DNA of 64,000 bases. Source: Candidatus Thiodiazotropha endolucinida. Lineage in GTDB: Bacteria > Pseudomonadota > Gammaproteobacteria > Chromatiales > Chromatiaceae. Position 1 is the first letter of the stretch, and each line of letters begins with the position of its first letter. Shown here piece after piece: positions 43,724 to 53,788 of the stretch. Where the stretch lies: positions 1 through 64,000 of the forward strand of contig NZ_MARB01000007.1 in assembly GCF_001715975.1 (NCBI RefSeq), read 5' to 3'. A model generated the notes under the pieces. That model was not told the DNA's origin. It worked only from the letters and a program-made list of their open reading frames with translations, and searched no databases. Made by a program: the position numbers and the translations under genes.

Positions 43724-46201
43724 ATGGGGTTTTTAAAACGCAGCGGAGAGACAAATAAACAACAGGGTGGTGGTCGCACCATCCGTGGCTATTGGCTGCT
43801 GGGGGTGTTCGGGTTATTGATACTGACACTGGCGGCCTGGTCCTATCTTATCTATCAGAATCATGGAGCGACTCAGGCAAACCATAAGCAACAGGTCAAG
43901 TCCGTAGCCCAGATGCTTGCCGGCTCCATCTCCAAAATCCTGCAACAACATTCAGTATTGATTCAGGGTCTTGCCCGGCAACCCGCCATGGCGGACTTAT
44001 TCATCGGTTTCGATGAGGTCGGATTGGCCAGTGAGCAAGCCAGACTTACTCGCCTTGTACCCGAAGCATTGCGGGTAAGGCTGTTACCCACAGGTTTCAA
44101 TGAGCCGGACACCAGTGAGATACCGAATATGGGCTACGCATCGTTGCTGCTGTTGAGAAAGGCGGAGAAGAGCGATGCTTTACTGCCCGCAGAGCTACAT
44201 CAGTTCGGTACGCCACATCAGCATATCGCTATTGCCAGTAGTATTGCTTCTGATAATGGCGGACAAGCTGCCGGTGTGATACACGTCGCCTATTCCATTG
44301 AAATGCTGAAAAAACTCCTGAGTGGTGTTGATAATCTCCATAGCCGCATCGAGGTTCAACAAACTCTTTCAGCCAAAGACCCGCTGGCGATTATCGGCAT
44401 GGGAGACAAGCCTGCTGACGGGGTTAAGCCGGATGGTGTGATTCCTGTCAAAGGATCGATCTGGCAGGTTGCCTATTGGGGCGGTAGTGGCTTCAAGTTT
44501 GATTTGATGGGCAACCTGCTGTTGGTGGTACCGGGTTTGCTGCTGTTTTTACTGACAGCCCTTTTACTGCTTCGCCTCAGCCAACAGATGATGAACGCCC
44601 TCAAGCGGGATCAACAGTCGATCCTCTCCTTGGTGGAGGCACTGGTCGTAGGTCGTCCGCCCAAAGCCCAACCGGCGCAATTGGGCGATCTGCAATCGAC
44701 CCTGGAGGTGATGGAGCATCAGATCAGGGAATACCGCTCTACTCAGGCAGAGAAGGGTAAATCCAAGCGGGCCATAACCACCAGCGATGGCGGATTGGGA
44801 ATCAATCTCGACGAGGTAGCGGTGCAACCGCAGGAAGAGACAGCGATAGAGATCGTCACCAATATTGAAATTCCCGCCGAGATCTACAGGGCTTACGATA
44901 TTCGCGGCGTTGTAGGTGAAAGCCTGAATGAAGAGATTGTTGCTCTGCTGGGTCAGGGAATTGGCAGTGACATATTCGAGAAAGGTCATCAGTCAATAGT
45001 CGTTGCACGCGATACCCGTAATTCCAGCGAACGCCTGCAAAGTGCTTTGATACAGGGCCTGCAGGCAAGCGGCCGCGATGTGATCGACATCGGTATAGTA
45101 CCTACACCACTGCTTTATTATGCCGTGCACGAGTTGGATATGGAGTGCGGTGTCATGGTAACCGGTAGTCACAATCCGCTGCAGTACAACGGGCTTAAAC
45201 TGGTTGTCGGTGGTGACAGTCCAACCCAGGATGAGATTCAGGATCTGCGACGACTCATCGATGCAGGTCAACTGCTGCAGGGGGATGGCTCCTTCGATTC
45301 TCAAGAGATCATCAATGACTATATTGATCGAGTGATTTCCGATACCCGGCTTGGGCAGCCGCTCAAGGTTGTGGTCGATTGCGGCAATGGTGCTGCATCC
45401 GTGGTTGCACCGGAACTCTATCGACAGCTGGGGTGTGAGGTTGTAGAACTCTTCTGCACTCCCGATGGTAATTTTCCCAATCATCATCCGGATCCCGGCG
45501 ATCCGAAAAACATGCAGGATCTGCAAAAGGCTGTGGTGCAACATCAAGCCGCCTTGGGAATCGCCTTCGATGGGGATGGCGACCGCATCGGCATCGTTGA
45601 CTCTTCCGGCAAACTGATTTGGCCGGATCGATTGTTAATGTATTTGGCCATTGACATACTGACCCGTGAACCTGGCGGCGATATCATCTACGATGTTAAA
45701 TGTTCGCGTCATCTCGCGAATATCGTGCTCTCCAATGGCGGGCGCCCGCTGATGTGGAAGAGCGGACATTCCATGTTGAAATCGAAGATGAAAGAGACTC
45801 ATGCGCTGCTGGCGGGCGAATTCAGCGGTCATATTCTGTTTGCTGAGCGATGGTATGGTTTCGATGACGGCATCTATGCCGGTGCACGCTTACTTGAAAT
45901 CCTCTCGCTCGATTACAGGACGAGTGCGGAAGTGTTCGCAGAACTGCCCGAGAGCCTTTCAACCCCGGAGTATGCCTTGGAGATGGAGGAGGGGCGGGCG
46001 AAAGAGGTGATGGCGGCTATCGAAAAATTACCGGATCTGCCAGGCGCCAGAATGGTCAAGATCGATGGTCTCCGAGCAGAATTTGAACAGGGTTGGGGAC
46101 TGGTGCGAGCATCCAACACCGTTCCTGCGCTCCTGTTTCGCTTTGAAGCGAACAGCGAACAGCGAAGAGGATTTGGCTCATGTCCAGTCGATATTTCGTG
46201 A
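43724..46201 (+). CDS. algC: Membrane-anchored phosphomannomutase/phosphoglucomutase, C-terminus frameshifted
   Basis: An 825-residue AlgC-type protein: a membrane helix (about residues 22-46) and extracytoplasmic/coiled region (to about 275) precede the alpha-phosphohexomutase domain. Active-site loops are intact: TGSHNP with phospho-Ser (about 480), DGDGDR metal loop (about 616), GEFSGH (about 698), RASNT phosphate loop (about 795). It interconverts hexose 1- and 6-phosphates for polysaccharide synthesis. After FRFEANSE the frame changes at a GCGAACA/GCGAACA/GCGAAGA tandem (46148-46168); without one unit the protein would read on as EDLAHVQSIFRDMLAKIDPN to a stop at 46244. ATG 43724 follows AGGA at good spacing. 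Confidence 0.85.
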   Translation: MGFLKRSGETNKQQGGGRTIRGYWLLGVFGLLILTLAAWSYLIYQNHGATQANHKQQVKSVAQMLAGSISKILQQHSVLIQGLARQPAMADLFIGFDEVGLASEQARLTRLVPEALRVRLLPTGFNEPDTSEIPNMGYASLLLLRKAEKSDALLPAELHQFGTPHQHIAIASSIASDNGGQAAGVIHVAYSIEMLKKLLSGVDNLHSRIEVQQTLSAKDPLAIIGMGDKPADGVKPDGVIPVKGSIWQVAYWGGSGFKFDLMGNLLLVVPGLLLFLLTALLLLRLSQQMMNALKRDQQSILSLVEALVVGRPPKAQPAQLGDLQSTLEVMEHQIREYRSTQAEKGKSKRAITTSDGGLGINLDEVAVQPQEETAIEIVTNIEIPAEIYRAYDIRGVVGESLNEEIVALLGQGIGSDIFEKGHQSIVVARDTRNSSERLQSALIQGLQASGRDVIDIGIVPTPLLYYAVHELDMECGVMVTGSHNPLQYNGLKLVVGGDSPTQDEIQDLRRLIDAGQLLQGDGSFDSQEIINDYIDRVISDTRLGQPLKVVVDCGNGAASVVAPELYRQLGCEVVELFCTPDGNFPNHHPDPGDPKNMQDLQKAVVQHQAALGIAFDGDGDRIGIVDSSGKLIWPDRLLMYLAIDILTREPGGDIIYDVKCSRHLANIVLSNGGRPLMWKSGHSMLKSKMKETHALLAGEFSGHILFAERWYGFDDGIYAGARLLEILSLDYRTSAEVFAELPESLSTPEYALEMEEGRAKEVMAAIEKLPDLPGARMVKIDGLRAEFEQGWGLVRASNTVPALLFRFEANSEQRRGFGSCPVDIS
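46148..46168 (+). repeat. 7-bp tandem repeat in the 3' end of algC
   Basis: GCGAACA, GCGAACA, GCGAAGA in tandem. Seven is not a multiple of three, so gain or loss of one unit shifts the algC frame. Removing one unit restores an algC-like C-terminus ending at 46244. Confidence 0.75.
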
Positions 46202-46251
46202 TATGCTTGCGAAAATAGATCCAAATCTGCAACCGCCGTTCTGAGATGCCG

Positions 46252-46272
46252 GGATTAGTGTTAACAGGCCCT
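46252..46272. repeat. Solo MITE end between algC and argB
   Basis: GGATTAGTGTTAACAGGCCC followed by T is an exact match to the right end of the complete elements, then sequence diverges (GAG rather than AG). It lies just after the frame-restored algC stop at 46244. Confidence 0.7.
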
Positions 46273-46301
46273 GAGTTAACCGACCAGTTTTAAATAGTTA
46301 G

Positions 46302-47215
<914 letters not shown>

Positions 47216-47216
<1 letters not shown>

Positions 47217-47821
47217 TGGCAGCGGATAAGCCATCCCGTCGTCAGGTGATACTGGAAGCGCTGGCAAGTGAGCTGGAACAGAATCCGGGTAGTCGTATCA
47301 CCACCGCATCCTTGGGTAAGGCGGTAGGTGTCTCCGAAGCTGCACTCTATCGCCATTTCGCCAGCAAAGCCAAGATGTTTGAAGGCTTGATCGACTTCGC
47401 GGAAGAGAGTGTCTTCGCGCGGGTGAATCAGATTCTTAAGGAACAATCTCAGGTCGAACCCCGTTGCGCCCAGCTGCTCTATCTGATACTGGCCTTTTCA
47501 GAACGAAATCCAGGCATTACACGGGTGTTGCTGGGTGATGCCCTGGTGGGCGAGACAGAACGCCTGATGGTACGCGTCGGGCAGTTTTTCGATCGGGTTG
47601 AGACCCAGCTAAAGCAGATACTCAGGGAAGCGGAAATGCGTCGAGAGATCGTGCTATCTGCCGACAGTACCGTAGCGGCAAACTTGATGACCGGTTTTGT
47701 AGAAGGGCTGATGCATCAATATCTACGCAGCCGGTTCAGAATATCACCACTGCAGCAATGGGATGAGCAGTGGCGACTGTTGTCGATCGCACTCTTCTCC
47801 GTGCCTGACTCATCCACTTGA
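47216..47821 (+). CDS. slmA: Nucleoid occlusion factor SlmA (TetR family)
   Basis: A 201-residue TetR-fold protein with the helix-turn-helix LGKAVGVSEAALYRHFASKA and a ligand/FtsZ-interacting helical domain. SlmA binds chromosomal sites and blocks FtsZ assembly over the nucleoid. Coupling to argB and the proximity of pyrE reproduce the familiar gammaproteobacterial argB-slmA(ttk)-pyrE order. Confidence 0.92.
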
Positions 47822-47985
47822 GCGCTTCACCTGATCAATAGTGACTCAAGACAACATTGCATTGTTTAGATTCTAGTGTAGGGGCGTTACACTGATCCAT
47901 CACTGATCAAATACCCGTGAACCACCTTTCAAATATATTGAAGGGTGTCTGTAAATTTGAATCGGTATATCTTACCTACCCTATT

Positions 47986-48987
47986 TCAGGGCAGGGATTG
48001 GGATAGATCACCGGCTTTCGCAAGCTCATTGCGGAATCCCTGCTTTATACGATTTATAGCCTCACCGTTTGCACAGAGCCTCTTTTGCAGCGAAATGATC
48101 TTGCACTGAAGATCCATAAAAATCACTAAGGAGCCTCGTTTGGGATCATCGATACGGGAAACCGAGATACTGATATCGTCATCCTCCATCGGTTCACCCG
48201 TGATCACGATATTGTCACCTTCAATTTTAACGGGGGTAGTGGAGTGGGCCTTGAGATAGGCCTTAGCCCTTTGCCAGGGGCCTTCGCAATTATCACCGCT
48301 TTGGCAGTGATAGACATTCTGCAGGGCATGGTCGAAGGAATCCCTGGCCTTCTGTATCGGGTCATCGGATTGCTCCAGCTTTTTCAGCTCCCGGAAACGC
48401 TTCAGATCCCGGGCAAAGGATTGACGAATGCGGTTTTTGTCATGCTCCCTCTCGATGATGGAACTATAGGCGTCTTCGAGGGCTTGTCGTTTGATTTCGA
48501 TATCCTGAAGCATTCTTTTTGACACGCTGCGTCCACGTAACTCTCTTTTAGCCGCATCTTGCTGCATCTCCTCAAGCGTCGTTTTGAGGCGTCTTATGTT
48601 CGCCTGGGTGACACGTACCGATGTATCCACTGCCTGAAGCTGACCGTCTCGGGTCATCAGAATGTCGTCCGCACTTCTGAAGGTGCGCAACAGGACACGA
48701 TCCTGGGCCTGCTGCTGTTCAACCAGGCGCTGCTGTTCCTGGCGCAGCCTTTTCTGCTCCGCTTCCTGCTGTAGTTCCTCCTCGGTCTTGGCGGCATCCA
48801 CCTCTTTGACAACAATTCCGTGCTCATCCAGGTGGGAGCGTGCACGATGGGCATCCGTGGGGGGGAGGGTCTGAGTGTAGTGGGTCTGACCCTTATCATC
48901 GACCCACTTGTAGAGCTTGCCGGCCAAGGCGGTAGGCGGCAGAAAAAGTATGAATAAGATGATCGGGGTTATGATTCTCGGACGCAT
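47986..48987 (-). CDS. DUF4124 exported coiled-coil protein
   Basis: A 333-residue protein with a signal peptide (PPTALAGK) followed by the DUF4124 motif LYKWVDDKGQTHYTQTLPP, and then a long Gln/Glu/Arg-rich coiled coil (about 65-260). The last 70 residues are beta-like with two conserved-looking Cys. Envelope location is likely; function unknown. Monocistronic, convergent with slmA. Confidence 0.8.
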   Translation of the reverse strand: MRPRIITPIILFILFLPPTALAGKLYKWVDDKGQTHYTQTLPPTDAHRARSHLDEHGIVVKEVDAAKTEEELQQEAEQKRLRQEQQRLVEQQQAQDRVLLRTFRSADDILMTRDGQLQAVDTSVRVTQANIRRLKTTLEEMQQDAAKRELRGRSVSKRMLQDIEIKRQALEDAYSSIIEREHDKNRIRQSFARDLKRFRELKKLEQSDDPIQKARDSFDHALQNVYHCQSGDNCEGPWQRAKAYLKAHSTTPVKIEGDNIVITGEPMEDDDISISVSRIDDPKRGSLVIFMDLQCKIISLQKRLCANGEAINRIKQGFRNELAKAGDLSQSLP

Positions 48988-49070
48988 ACAGGCTAAATTC
49001 TCTGTTTCTAAGTCAAAAGGGCTCAGAGATAGATTATACTTCGTGGCTTACATCATAAGATAGCTGCTTT

Positions 49071-49817
49071 GTGGAACAGTTCACCCTTTTCGTGATTTCT
49101 CTTCTGGCTAACCTCTTTTCAGCCTTCTCTGGAGGTGGGGCCGGACTGGTTCAATTGCCGGCCCTGATCTTTCTCGGATTACCCTTTGGGGTGGCTCTCG
49201 CGACACATAAAGTGGCCTCAGTGGCCCTCGGCATAGGGGCAACGGTCCGCCATCTGCGTGAGGGTGGGCTGGAGCGCCAGTTTGTGATTTTTATGCTGCT
49301 CACGGGGTTGCCGGGTGTGGTGATAGGTGCCAGCCTGATTCTTCAGGTGGCGGACAGGCATGCTGAAATCGCCCTGGGCGTGTTGACTTTAGGGCTGGGG
49401 ATCTATTCCTACCTGAGTCCGAAGCTCGGCATCGAATATCAGGCGATCCACAGGGACAGAAACGGTTTTCTGATCGGCGGAGCCGGGTTGTTTCTGATCG
49501 GTATCCTGAATGGCTCTCTCACATCGGGGACGGGACTCTTCGTCACCCTCTGGCTGGTACGCTGGTTCGGTCTCGACTATCGACGGGCGGTAGCCCACAC
49601 ACTGGTCCTGGTCGGGGTCTTTTGGAACGGCAGTGGTGCCCTCACCCTAGGTATCCTCGGCGACATACATTGGGCGTGGATACCGGTACTCCTCATCGGT
49701 TCGCTGCTTGGCGGCTATCTGGGAGCACACCTCTCCATCGCCAAGGGCAATCGCTGGATCAAACGGGGATTTGAGGTGGTCACCCTATTGATTGGAACCA
49801 AATTGGTTCTGGGCTGA
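49071..49817 (+). CDS. TauE/SafE-family sulfite/organosulfonate exporter-like protein
   Basis: A 248-residue membrane protein with about 8 helices. FSAFSGGGAGLVQLPALIFL near the N-terminus and GSLTSGTGLFVTL in the second half are the paired TauE motifs. The family exports sulfite or other small anions. The start is GTG 49071. It lies divergent from the DUF4124 gene and convergent with pyrE (24 bases between the stop codons). Confidence 0.85.
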   Translation: MEQFTLFVISLLANLFSAFSGGGAGLVQLPALIFLGLPFGVALATHKVASVALGIGATVRHLREGGLERQFVIFMLLTGLPGVVIGASLILQVADRHAEIALGVLTLGLGIYSYLSPKLGIEYQAIHRDRNGFLIGGAGLFLIGILNGSLTSGTGLFVTLWLVRWFGLDYRRAVAHTLVLVGVFWNGSGALTLGILGDIHWAWIPVLLIGSLLGGYLGAHLSIAKGNRWIKRGFEVVTLLIGTKLVLG

Positions 49818-49841
49818 GGCAGCCGATAGCGTCGCTACAAC

Positions 49842-50486
49842 TCAAATCACGCCATATTGATCCCGATAAGCCTGAATGCGTTGCAACGACTCTCCGCTAT
49901 CGTCACTCTCCTGCAGATATTCGATCAACTGCTCAAGCCGCACAATGGCGCTGACAGGTATGCCGTAATCGCTTTCTACCTCCTGGATTGCCGATCGCTC
50001 CCCCTGACCCCGCTCCTGACGGTCGAGGGCGATGACAACACCAGCGGGAATTGCCTGGAGAGATTGAATGATATCGACGGATTCCCGGACCGAGGTGCCC
50101 GCGGAAATGACATCGTCGATAATCAAGACTCTTCCTTCCAGCGCATGGCCGACAATGACACCGCCTTCGCCGTGATCCTTTGCCTCTTTACGGTTGAAGG
50201 CATAGGGTATATCGATGTCGTGCTGATCGTAGAGTGCCGCTGCGGTCACGGCCGCCAGCGGTATACCCTTGTAAGCGGGGCCGTAGAGTACATCGAAGGT
50301 TATGCCCGAAGCGACGATAGCCTGGGCATAATAGCGTCCGAGCCGGGCCAGGTTGGCACCGCTGTTGAATAGCCCGGCATTGAAAAAGTACGGGCTGACG
50401 CGCCCGGATTTCAGGGTGAATTCACCGAATCGCAATACACCGACATCGAGGGCAAAGTTTAAAAATTCGCGTTGATAATCCTGCAT
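49842..50486 (-). CDS. pyrE: Orotate phosphoribosyltransferase
   Basis: A 214-residue type I phosphoribosyltransferase: [24 protein letters not shown] (orotate side) and the PRPP loop [14 protein letters not shown]. It joins orotate and PRPP to orotidine monophosphate in pyrimidine synthesis. It faces opposite to slmA and algC, unlike the co-directional arrangement in Pseudomonas. Confidence 0.97.
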   Translation of the reverse strand: MQDYQREFLNFALDVGVLRFGEFTLKSGRVSPYFFNAGLFNSGANLARLGRYYAQAIVASGITFDVLYGPAYKGIPLAAVTAAALYDQHDIDIPYAFNRKEAKDHGEGGVIVGHALEGRVLIIDDVISAGTSVRESVDIIQSLQAIPAGVVIALDRQERGQGERSAIQEVESDYGIPVSAIVRLEQLIEYLQESDDSGESLQRIQAYRDQYGVI

Positions 50487-50605
50487 CTATGAATACCTAT
50501 TAAAACCGATCGCGCATTGTACCCTTTTTGAGAGGACGCTTTCATCAAAATGCCTGCTTATAAGATCAGACTGAATGCTTCGATTTTGGGAAATAAAAAG
50601 ATGAA

Positions 50606-50749
50606 GCCGCAAATGGACGCGAATCAACGCTAATGATGTGTCTGTTGCGTAGTAGCCACAACTCTCTTTTTGATTACAGTGAACGATTCGATTCTGAAAA
50701 TTGTATGTTTTATTGCGTTTTTTGCAGTGATTCGCATCCATTTGCAGCC
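50606..50749. repeat. Repeat family 3, inverted pair in the pyrE-ampG gap
   Basis: GCCGCAAATGGACGCGAATC (50606-50625) and GATTCGCATCCATTTGCAGC (50729-50748) are near-perfect inverted arms enclosing about 100 bases. A further copy of the arm is at 37872-37898. The gap between pyrE and ampG (376 bases) has no other recognisable content besides a TATAAT at 50831-50836 ahead of ampG. Confidence 0.6.
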
Positions 50750-50862
50750 TGCATTTCTTCCATTGATATTCACCTGATTGAGAGCGGAGCCATTTTATAA
50801 GGGATAGGGGACTTAGGCTCCATTGGCCCTTATAATAATGCTTTTTTACTTCAGAGGTGTGC

Positions 50863-52266
50863 GTGAATTCAGCCAGCAGGTTTTCCGACTGGTTCGAGAC
50901 GTTGAAGGTCTATTGGCAGCCTGGAGCCCGTAGTATGTTGTTTCTCGGCTTTTCCGCCGGACTGCCCTTGTTATTGGTCTTCGGCACCCTGTCGTACTGG
51001 CTGAGAGAGGCGGGCATCGCGCGGTCTACCATTGGATTCCTCAGTTGGGTGGCGCTTGCATACGGTTTCAAATGGGTTTGGGCGCCACTGGTCGATCGGC
51101 TGAAACTCCCGTGGTTGACTGCCAGGCTGGGACGCCGCCGTGCCTGGATGTTGCTGGCGCAACTATCGGTGATTACCGGACTCTGCGGACTCGCATTCTC
51201 CGATCCTCTGCAGGGACTGCGCAGCTTTGCCTTATTGGCACTGCTGGTGGCCTTCTCATCAGCGACCCAGGACATCGTCATCGACGCCTATCGAATTGAG
51301 AGGGCAGCCGTCAGATTGCAAGGTGTCATGGCCGCCAACTACATGATTGGATACCGCATAGCAATGATTGTGAGCGGGGGTGGCGCGCTGGCGATCGCAC
51401 AATGGGCAAGCCCGACTGAAAGTGGCTACTATCTCAACGCATGGATGGTCGCCTATCTAAGCATGGCGGCCTTGATGCTGGTGGGAGTGATTACAGTTTT
51501 AGTGATCCGGGAACCCGATGTCCATCCAACCAGGGCAACCCTGGAGCAGGAGGCGGCGGTAGACAGCATCATTGAACGTCAAGAATGGCTGCCGGGGCTG
51601 TTTCGCGCCTTAAGCGAGTGGTTCTACGGTGCGGTGATCAGTCCGTTCGCCGATTTTGTCCGGCGTTATCGTTGGCATGCAATCTTGATCCTGGCCTTGA
51701 TTGCCACCTACCGGATCTCGGACGTGGTATTGGGGGTGATATCAAATGTCTTTTATGTCGATCTGGGATTCAGTAAACGTGAGGTTGCGGTCGTTGCCAA
51801 TCTGCTCGGGGTGATCATGACCCTGCTTGGGGCAGTCATTGGGGGAATGTTGGTGACCCGGGTGGGGGTGATGCGTATCCTGTTATTGGGGGGTATTTTG
51901 GCCGCATCCACCAACCTGCTGTTTGCATGGTTGGCCGGCATCGGTCATAACCTGGCCATGCTGACGCTGGTGATATCAGCGGACAATCTTAGTGCCGGTC
52001 TCGCTACTTCGGCATTTGTGGCCTATCTATCCAGTCTTACCAACATATCCTATTCGGCCACGCAATACGCACTTTTCAGCTCGGTAATGCTTTTGCTGCC
52101 TAAGTTTGTCGGTGGCTTTTCCGGTGTCATGGTCGACGGCTTGGGTTATGTGAATTTCTTTCTCATAACCGCGTCTATGGGTATACCTGTATTGATCCTG
52201 ATTCTGCTGGCAATGCGCCATCTGCCTCCGAGCCAGTTGCCCGATCATGAAGGGGCGGTCACTTGA
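50863..52266 (+). CDS. ampG: AmpG-type muropeptide permease
   Basis: A 467-residue MFS transporter with about 12-14 helices: GFSAGLPLLLVFGTLSYWLR, GFKWVWAPLVDR and LVAFSSATQDIVIDAYRIE are the AmpG signature blocks. It imports 1,6-anhydro-muropeptides for peptidoglycan recycling and can feed AmpC induction. The start is GTG 50863 (GAGG upstream); GTG 50857 is in frame but has no ribosome-binding site. Confidence 0.9.
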   Translation: MNSASRFSDWFETLKVYWQPGARSMLFLGFSAGLPLLLVFGTLSYWLREAGIARSTIGFLSWVALAYGFKWVWAPLVDRLKLPWLTARLGRRRAWMLLAQLSVITGLCGLAFSDPLQGLRSFALLALLVAFSSATQDIVIDAYRIERAAVRLQGVMAANYMIGYRIAMIVSGGGALAIAQWASPTESGYYLNAWMVAYLSMAALMLVGVITVLVIREPDVHPTRATLEQEAAVDSIIERQEWLPGLFRALSEWFYGAVISPFADFVRRYRWHAILILALIATYRISDVVLGVISNVFYVDLGFSKREVAVVANLLGVIMTLLGAVIGGMLVTRVGVMRILLLGGILAASTNLLFAWLAGIGHNLAMLTLVISADNLSAGLATSAFVAYLSSLTNISYSATQYALFSSVMLLLPKFVGGFSGVMVDGLGYVNFFLITASMGIPVLILILLAMRHLPPSQLPDHEGAVT

Positions 52267-52305
52267 TACTCCACTATGCAACAAACTGCCGCTGAGGATG
52301 TGTGA

Positions 52306-52986
52306 ATGATTGAACAAAGCAGTTATCTGGCCGCTTTTGTCGTTGGATTGCTTGGTGGCGGGCACTGTGTCGGTATGTGCGGGGGAATTGTAGGCGCACT
52401 CACTTTTGGTCTTCCCGCCTCGGTGCAGAGCCGCTTGCTCAATACCTTCCCCTATCAGTTGGGCTATAACCTTGGACGTATCACCAGTTATGTGTTCGCT
52501 GGCGCTATCATGGGCGGACTGGGTGTTTTGTTGACACAGGCAGTGCCTGTCTATGTCGCACAACGGGTGTTGTTGGTGATTGCGGGTGCTTTTATGATCC
52601 TGCTTGGTCTCTATCTGGGTGGATGGTGGACAGGGTTAGCCAGAATCGAGCGTGCGGGAAACCTGTTATGGACGAAGATTGAACCCTTCGCCCGTAAATT
52701 ATTACCTGTAAAGTCACCTGGTCAGGCTTGGATTCTGGGATTGGTATGGGGTTGGATTCCCTGCGGATTGGTGTACAGCATGCTGGTGTGGACAGTGTCG
52801 GCCGGGAGTGTGGCGAAAGGGGCGGGGCTGATGCTTGCCTTCGGACTCGGTACGCTGCCCAATCTCTTCGTCATGGATATCTTGGCAGGCAGCCTTGCAC
52901 GGTGGTTCAAGGATATCCGTGTCAGGCGAGCCGCCGGATTAATTGTCATTCTATTTGGAATTGTAACCCTTGCGAGGGCCTTGTGA
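52306..52986 (+). CDS. DsbD_2/TauE-like membrane protein with HxxCxxMCGG motif
   Basis: A 226-residue membrane protein with six or so helices and the motif GGGHCVGMCGG at about residue 18, plus the matching WGWIPCGLVYSML in the second half. The pair of Cys in helices 1 and 4 is characteristic of the CcdA/DsbD-related family (PF13386), often near cbb3-oxidase or copper genes and thought to move reducing power or metal. No such genes are adjacent here. It lies 39 bases after ampG, so co-transcription is likely. Confidence 0.82.
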   Translation: MIEQSSYLAAFVVGLLGGGHCVGMCGGIVGALTFGLPASVQSRLLNTFPYQLGYNLGRITSYVFAGAIMGGLGVLLTQAVPVYVAQRVLLVIAGAFMILLGLYLGGWWTGLARIERAGNLLWTKIEPFARKLLPVKSPGQAWILGLVWGWIPCGLVYSMLVWTVSAGSVAKGAGLMLAFGLGTLPNLFVMDILAGSLARWFKDIRVRRAAGLIVILFGIVTLARAL

Positions 52987-53100
52987 TGGTATCGAACCGG
53001 TCTCCTGCTTGGACTGCATTATCAACACGACAAACTTGGTCGCCGGGTCAATAACGCTCAGTCCATATCAGGAGAATCCAACAAAGCCTGTCGATTGAGA

Positions 53101-53544
53101 TTAGTCGATGAAAAACTCCTGTGACAACTTTGCCGTGTAGTAGCGGGTTTCACCTTTTGGTTGAACCTGGATCTCAAAGTTGAGTTTCTCCTGGTCAGCG
53201 ATACGGAATTCTCCAATGTAGTAGACAGCATCGCCTTCGGTGATTTTTCGCATCGGAATACTGATCAATTGTCCGCGTATATTATTGGCCTTGGCCAATA
53301 CGACGGCTTCTGAGGATTCACCAGTTGTTCCCTCTACAGACTTGATGACACTGACATTCAACATACCCCGGTATTTACTCCGCTGAATGCCGTATTGCCT
53401 CGCGATTGAGGGCTCCAATAAGGCGCTGGGGATGGCATTGTGGTGAATGGTGAATCCGGGTATCGCGGTACTGTTTTCTGCCCAGCAGGTGGCGGTCACA
53501 AGGAAAAACGAAAGGAAAACAAAAACTTTTTTGGTACAAAACAT
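53101..53544 (-). CDS. DUF4426 exported protein
   Basis: A 147-residue protein with a signal peptide (FVFLSFFLVTATCWA) and a beta-rich mature part, recognised as DUF4426 by the MLNVSVIKS region and its usual position near yggT/proC. ATG 53544 has AGGAGGGG upstream; a TTG at 53550 is also in frame. In Pseudomonas the family gene follows metX-metW in this neighbourhood; those genes are missing here. Confidence 0.78.
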   Translation of the reverse strand: MFCTKKVFVFLSFFLVTATCWAENSTAIPGFTIHHNAIPSALLEPSIARQYGIQRSKYRGMLNVSVIKSVEGTTGESSEAVVLAKANNIRGQLISIPMRKITEGDAVYYIGEFRIADQEKLNFEIQVQPKGETRYYTAKLSQEFFID

Positions 53545-53788
53545 AAACAAACCCCTCCTGATATGATGCCGGTCTGGGTGGCCGGTCTTTGTTGTAGTCT
53601 CAGTGTAGTCGATCAGTGTGCATGGGTGAAGTGGCCGATGAGTATGCAGGTAAAGGTCTAGAATCAGTGACCCACACAGCTCAATTCAATCCAGCGCATC
53701 CACTTCCAAAAAGTATATCCTTACGTAAAACAGCGTGGTGACTGTGAATCATAAGAATCTACATTATAGTTTTCCGCAGAGGTCGTCC

